The translations under genes were made by a program, and so were the position numbers. The notes below the pieces were generated by a model that was given only the letters and a program-made list of their open reading frames with translations, did not search any database and had not been told where the DNA came from. From contig DHSB01000077.1 of the NCBI GenBank assembly GCA_002408385.1, positions 1 through 17,678 on the forward strand: a DNA stretch of 17,678 nucleotides, in the 5' to 3' direction. The first letter of the stretch is position 1, and each line of letters begins with the position of its first letter. Below are positions 14,084 to 17,678 of this stretch, in pieces. Source of the stretch: Myxococcales bacterium UBA5297. Lineage in GTDB: Bacteria > Myxococcota > Myxococcia > Myxococcales > UBA5297.

Positions 14084-15397
14084 CTACACCGCGCGCTTGC
14101 GAAACCGCATCGTCGCCACGAAGAGGATCCCCACGCCGAAGACGAGCAGCGCCACGAGCTGTGTCCACAGGTCGCTCCATCCGGCGCCCTTGAGCAGGTT
14201 GGCCCGGAGCACCTCGACGTAGTAGCGGAGCGGATTGAGGTAGGTCACCGCCTGCAACCACAGGGGCATGCTGCGAATCGGCGTCATCACTCCCGAGAGC
14301 AGGATGGCCGGCATGGCGAAGAGGAACCCGCCGAGGAAGGCCTGCTGCTGCGTCTTGCTTATGGTCGAGATGAGCAGGCCGACTCCGAGCGTGGAGAGCA
14401 GGTAGACGAAGGTCGCCGCGGCGAGCAGGGCCCTGCTGCCTCGAATCGGCAGGTCGAAGACATAGGCGCCGATGGCGAGCGCGAGCGCCACGTCGAGAAA
14501 GCCGATGACGACGTAGGGCAGCAGCTTGCCGAGCAGCAGCACCGACGGCCTTATCGGCGTCACGAGCACCTGCTCGAGCGTGCCCATCTCGCGTTCGCGC
14601 GCCAGGCCCATGGCGGTGACGATGGTGGTCACGATGATCACCAGCATCGCCATGACCCCGGGGATCATGAACGGCGGGGAGTCGAGGCCGGGGTTGAACC
14701 AGATGCGCGGGACGAGCGAGATTCCGCCGCTCGCGGTGGCGGGTCGCGTGGCCTGTTGGGCCAGGCGCGCACGCAGCAGGTCGCCGCTCACCTCGGCGAA
14801 GTAGCCGGCGACGGCCGCTCCGGCGACGGTCGCGCGGTTGGGATCGGTGCCGTCGATGACCACCTGCACGTGCGCGGTCTCGCCGCGGGCGAGGTCTCGG
14901 GAGAAGCCCTTGGGGAGGATGATCGCGGCCGCGGCGTCGCCGTTGACCAGCGCGGCGTCGGCTTCGGCGACTGGCATCGGGCCGGCCCCGCTTACCCCGA
15001 GCCTGTCGAGGGGCGCGGGCCCCTCGGCTCCGGGGCTCCCGCTGGTCGCCCCTACGCTCGGGGTGACCGGGGGTGGAGCCACGTTGGCGGAGCTGGAGCT
15101 CCGCCGTCCATTTCTGCTCCCGCCTCCATCCTCGCTCTTGCCTCCCTTCACCCACCGCAGCGTTCCGTCCGCCATCAGCCCGCGGGCGTGCTCGCGGCTC
15201 TCGGAGGTCTGGTCCCCGTCGACGACGACCGTCGGCACGCGGTCGACCTTGAAGTCCACGGCATAGCCGAACACCAGGAGCTGCAGCAGCGGCCCGCCGA
15301 GCAGCATCACCAGCATCCGCTTGTCGCGCGCGGTCTGCAGCGTCTCCTTGCGGACCACCGCCAGGAACTGCGTTCTTCGACTCGGGCGCCGGGGCAT
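14084..15397 (-). CDS. ABC-2 type transporter permease with an in-frame repeat insertion
   Basis: A 437-residue inner-membrane permease of the YbhS/YbhR (ABC2_membrane_3) type. One helix near the N-terminus (about 28-46, MLVMLLGGPLLQLLVFGYA) precedes a large extracytoplasmic domain containing VPTVVVDGDQTSESRE, and a bundle of about five helices follows (IPGVMAMLVIIVTTIVTAMGLA through LVALLVFGVGILFVATM). REREMGTLEQVLVTPI is the usual cytoplasmic coupling segment. Residues about 85-141 are a low-complexity Gly/Ser/Pro stretch absent from the sister permease, coded by a palindromic repeat element (14991-15140). I chose ATG 15397 for its GAGGAG 7 nt upstream; ATG 15412 overlaps the preceding TGA but has no ribosome site. 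It is the last gene of the exporter operon. The inserted segment lies outside the membrane helices, so function may survive. Confidence 0.87.
   Translation of the reverse strand: MPRRPSRRTQFLAVVRKETLQTARDKRMLVMLLGGPLLQLLVFGYAVDFKVDRVPTVVVDGDQTSESREHARGLMADGTLRWVKGGKSEDGGGSRNGRRSSSSANVAPPPVTPSVGATSGSPGAEGPAPLDRLGVSGAGPMPVAEADAALVNGDAAAAIILPKGFSRDLARGETAHVQVVIDGTDPNRATVAGAAVAGYFAEVSGDLLRARLAQQATRPATASGGISLVPRIWFNPGLDSPPFMIPGVMAMLVIIVTTIVTAMGLAREREMGTLEQVLVTPIRPSVLLLGKLLPYVVIGFLDVALALAIGAYVFDLPIRGSRALLAAATFVYLLSTLGVGLLISTISKTQQQAFLGGFLFAMPAILLSGVMTPIRSMPLWLQAVTYLNPLRYYVEVLRANLLKGAGWSDLWTQLVALLVFGVGILFVATMRFRKRAV
14991..15140. mobile_element. palindromic repeat element (REP/MITE-like) inside the permease gene
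   Basis: Outer 9-bp inverted repeats ACCCCGAGC (14994-15002) and GCTCGGGGT (15056-15064) enclose GGGC/GCCC-rich sequence, including GAGCCTGTCGAGGGG, a form of the interspersed palindromes that translate as PEPVEG in many bacterial genomes. Just beyond lies a second perfect palindrome, GGCGGAGCT (15086-15094) and AGCTCCGCC (15097-15105) with a 2-nt centre. Together they code for the low-complexity stretch of the permease and keep its frame open. The outer limits are estimates. No second copy was found in this window. Confidence 0.6.
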
Positions 15398-15408
15398 CGC
15401 GTCTCTCC

Positions 15409-16536
15409 TCATGCCAGCTTGCGCCGGAAGCGCGCGGTCGAAATGCCGAGGACGGCGACGGCGAAGATGGTCAGCGCGACGAGGTCGCCCCAGATCGCTT
15501 CGAGCCCGACACCCTTGAGCATCAGGCCTCGCAACGCGTTCACCAGGTAGCGCGCGGGGATGACGTGCGAGAGCCACTGCAGCACCCGCGGCATGTTCTC
15601 GATGGGGAAGACGAAGCCCGAGAGCAGCAGCGAGGGCAGCAACGAGCTGAAGGCTCCGGCCTGCGTGGCGACGAGCTGGTTGCGGGTGACGACCGAGATC
15701 AGCAGGCCTTGCCCGAGCATGCCGACCAGGAAGAGCATTCCGGCGAGGAAGAGCAGCGGCAGGCTGCCGAGGATGGGCACGTCGAAGGCCCAGGTCCCGA
15801 AGGCGAGGACGAGCAGCATCTGCAGGCAGCCGAGCGCGAGGTACGGCAGCAGCTTGCCGAGGATGATCTCGATCCCGCTGACGGGCGAGGCGAAGAGCTG
15901 CTCCATCGAGCCGCGCTCCCACTCGCCGGCGATGGCGAGCGCGGTCAGCAGCACGGCGGCGATGGCGAGCAGGTACGCGGTCAGCCCGGGCACGAAGAAG
16001 AAGGCCGACTTGAGCGACGGGTTGAAGCGGGTCCAGACCCGCACCTCGAGCGGCGGGGCCACGCCGTCGAGGGGGCTCAGCTTTACGTTGAGCGCACGCG
16101 CGAGCGCTTCGGACTTGGAGAGGAGCTGGTTGGCGATGACTCCGTCGGCGCCGTCCACGGCGAGCTGCAGCTCGACCGCGGTGCCACGGAGCAGATCGCG
16201 TCCGGCCCCGGCGGGGACGGTGAGCACGCCGAGCACCTCGCCTCGCTGCACGAGCCGCTCGGCCTCCTCGGCGTTCGCAGGCCGCGCCGCGACCTCGAGC
16301 TCGCCCGAGGCGGTGAAGCCGCGCACCAGCTCGCGTGACTCGGAGCTCTGGTCGAGGTCGACGACGGCGATGGGGAGGTGGTCGGTGTCGAAGCTGACGC
16401 CGTAGCCGAAGACGAGCAGCAGCACGACCGGCATCACCAGCGCGAGGTAGAGAGTGCGCGGGTCGCGCCGGATGTGGAGGGTCTCCTTGGCGGCCATCGC
16501 GCCGATGCGCGTGAAGAAGCGCGAGACGGGGTTCAT
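15409..16536 (-). CDS. ABC-2 type transporter permease
   Basis: A 375-residue inner-membrane permease, sister of the one at 14084, of the YbhS/YbhR (ABC2_membrane_3) family. It has an N-terminal coupling region (AAKETLHIRRDPRTLYLALVMPVVLLLVFGYG, first helix about 28-46) and an extracytoplasmic domain with LPIAVVDLDQSSESRELVRGF. Five or so C-terminal helices (from FFFVPGLTAYLLAIAAVLLTAL to LTIFAVAVLGI) follow, with the coupling segment EWERGSMEQLFASPV between them. AGGAGG lies a few nt upstream of the ATG, which overlaps the stop of the ATPase gene (ATGA), showing translational coupling. The two permeases probably form a heterodimer that exports a drug-like or lipid substrate; the substrate is unknown. 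Confidence 0.92.
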   Translation of the reverse strand: MNPVSRFFTRIGAMAAKETLHIRRDPRTLYLALVMPVVLLLVFGYGVSFDTDHLPIAVVDLDQSSESRELVRGFTASGELEVAARPANAEEAERLVQRGEVLGVLTVPAGAGRDLLRGTAVELQLAVDGADGVIANQLLSKSEALARALNVKLSPLDGVAPPLEVRVWTRFNPSLKSAFFFVPGLTAYLLAIAAVLLTALAIAGEWERGSMEQLFASPVSGIEIILGKLLPYLALGCLQMLLVLAFGTWAFDVPILGSLPLLFLAGMLFLVGMLGQGLLISVVTRNQLVATQAGAFSSLLPSLLLSGFVFPIENMPRVLQWLSHVIPARYLVNALRGLMLKGVGLEAIWGDLVALTIFAVAVLGISTARFRRKLA

Positions 16537-17480
16537 GCGCCGTCCTCCTCCTTCTTCGCGGAGCGGCCGACGACGGCGAGGAAGACGTCCTCGAGCGTCG
16601 GATCGATGGGCTCGACCTCGACCTGGTGCCCGGCCGCGCCCGCCGCCGCGCGCAGCGTTTGCGCCTCGCAGCGTCCAGGCTCGGCGCGCACGTGCAAGCC
16701 CGCGCCGAAGGGCTCGACGTTGCGCACCCCGGCCACCTGCCGCAGCGGGCCGCTCGCCCGCGCGGCGTTGGGCCCGCGGACTGCAAACATGCGGTCGGGC
16801 ACGTGCGTGCGCTTGAGCTGCGCCGGGGTGTCGAGCGCGACGAGCCTGCCGTCGACCATCAGCCCGATGCGGGCGCAGTACTCGGCCTCGTCGAGGTAGT
16901 GCGTGGTGACGAAGACGGTGGTGCCGCCGCGCGACAGCTCGCGGATGAGCTTCCAGAAGATTCGCCGCGCGGTGGGGTCGACGCCGGCGGTCGGCTCGTC
17001 GAGGAAGACGATCTCGGGCTGGTGGAGCACCGCGCAGCCGAGCGCGAGCCTCTGGCGGATGCCGCCGGGCAGCGAGCCGGTCTGCGCGTCGCGCACCTCG
17101 GCGAGGCCGCTCAACTCGAGGACCTCCTCGGTGCGGCGGCGCAGCGCGCGGCCGGAGAGACCGTAGGCGCCGCCGAAGAAGGCGAGGTTCTCGGCGACGG
17201 GCAGGTCGAGGTAGAGCGAGAACTTCTGCGACATGTAGCCGATGGAGGCCTTGACCGCCTCGGGGTCCTCGGCGACCGAGTGGCCGGCGACGGTGGCGGT
17301 GCCGGAGGTCGGCTCGAGCAGGCCGCAGAGGATGCGGATGGTGGTCGACTTGCCGGCGCCGTTGGCCCCGAGGTAGCCGAAGATCTCCCCGCGCTCGACC
17401 TCGAAGGAGACGTCGTCGACGGCGACGAAGGTGCCGAAGCGCTTCTTGAGGTGGCGGGCGACGATGGCGGGCGCGCTCAT
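16533..17480 (-). CDS. ABC transporter ATP-binding protein (YbhF C-half-like)
   Basis: A 315-residue cytoplasmic ATPase driving the adjacent permeases. Walker A is GANGAGKST (38-46), the Q-loop has Gln85 in YMSQKFSLY, the signature reads LPGGIRQR (137-144), Walker B with the catalytic Glu is IVFLDE (157-162), and the switch His194 lies in VTTH. The LPGG signature in place of LSGGQ, and GVDPTARRIFW after Walker B, resemble the second ATPase half of YbhF-type exporters, where the signature is also degenerate. A C-terminal extension (about 225-315) carries PIDPTLEDVFL, common in this family. GGAG lies 7-8 nt before the ATG, which overlaps the stop of the preceding ATPase gene. Confidence 0.93.
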   Translation of the reverse strand: MSAPAIVARHLKKRFGTFVAVDDVSFEVERGEIFGYLGANGAGKSTTIRILCGLLEPTSGTATVAGHSVAEDPEAVKASIGYMSQKFSLYLDLPVAENLAFFGGAYGLSGRALRRRTEEVLELSGLAEVRDAQTGSLPGGIRQRLALGCAVLHQPEIVFLDEPTAGVDPTARRIFWKLIRELSRGGTTVFVTTHYLDEAEYCARIGLMVDGRLVALDTPAQLKRTHVPDRMFAVRGPNAARASGPLRQVAGVRNVEPFGAGLHVRAEPGRCEAQTLRAAAGAAGHQVEVEPIDPTLEDVFLAVVGRSAKKEEDGA

Positions 17481-17678
17481 GCTTCTCCCTGCGCGATCCG
17501 CGCGAGGAAGAGATCCTCGAAGTCGGGCGCCGCGGGCTCGAGCCGCGCGCCGAGCTCGGCGAGCGCCTTCGCGACCGCGCCGGCGCCCCCCGGGGTGACG
17601 ACGATGCGCAGGGTCGCGCCCGCGGGCGAGGCGGCCCTCACCTCGGTCAACTCCTCCAGGCGTGCGTCGACCGCGTCG
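17477..17678 (-). CDS. ABC transporter ATP-binding protein, C-terminal fragment cut by the window edge
   Basis: Only the last 66 residues are inside the window, ending in PAAPDFEDLFLARIAQGEA. The ending DFEDLFLARI is the typical close of ABC-2 exporter ATPases (compare PTLEDVFLAVV in the next gene), and the stop TGA overlaps the next gene's ATG by one base or more. This is most likely the first of two ATPase subunits, corresponding to the N-half of YbhF; the nucleotide-binding motifs lie outside the window. The assignment rests on this ending and the operon context. Confidence 0.75.
   Translation of the reverse strand, partial: DAVDARLEELTEVRAASPAGATLRIVVTPGGAGAVAKALAELGARLEPAAPDFEDLFLARIAQGEA

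Noticed and set aside
13905..15155. 416-codon minus-strand frame overlapping the permease and the regulator relic
   Set aside because: Strongly Arg/Ala/Pro-rich and out of frame with the clear ABC-2 permease; it is a shadow frame.
1..17678. CRISPR array, insertion sequence transposase, phage genes, rRNA or tRNA
   Set aside because: No regularly spaced repeats, transposase or integrase motifs, phage structural genes or RNA genes were seen on either strand.

Overview
The window is uniformly very GC-rich, with strong G/C preference at third codon positions. It has large lipoproteins with FG-GAP-like repeats and an ECF sigma factor paired with a membrane protein carrying a C-terminal tetratricopeptide-like helical domain. 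This style suggests a Myxococcota-like (delta-proteobacterial) Gram-negative bacterium. That placement is inferred from gene style; no rRNA or tRNA is present to confirm it.

Layout. (1) 148-2622, minus: a four-module sulfur-transfer flavoprotein (CoA-disulfide/persulfide reductase, rhodanese, TusA, DsrE-like) starting at TTG. (2) 2623-3066: a gap rich in hairpins. (3) 3067-7467, minus: a 1466-residue secreted lipoprotein. (4) 7468-8085: a gap ending in the first copy of a 32-bp promoter-like element. (5) 8086-12025, plus: two LpoB-family lipoprotein paralogues flanking an ECF sigma factor gene and its membrane partner. The paralogue at 11081 is followed by a small outer-membrane-barrel-like protein and a periplasmic protein (to 13521). 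A broken stub of the barrel gene sits after the first paralogue. (6) 13554-13993, plus: a decayed zinc-ribbon/XRE regulator. (7) 14084-17678, minus: a YbhF/S/R-type ABC-2 exporter operon (two ATPases, two permeases), with a palindromic repeat element embedded in frame in the last permease.

The most interesting part is 7998-13521. A block made of promoter element, LpoB-like lipoprotein and barrel protein has been duplicated. The two copies now flank a sigma/membrane-protein pair. Both copies keep an identical 32-bp upstream element containing GGAAC, the classic -35 core of ECF promoters. I infer a candidate self-contained envelope-maintenance regulon: the ECF factor between the copies could control both lipoprotein genes and, through the second, the two downstream envelope proteins. 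This is inference from layout and motifs and is untested.

The ABC operon is translationally coupled (three TGA/ATG contacts) and probably exports a lipophilic compound. The sulfur enzyme stands alone and probably handles persulfides or polysulfides. Only forward-strand genes occupy 8086-13993, and only minus-strand genes lie on either side.
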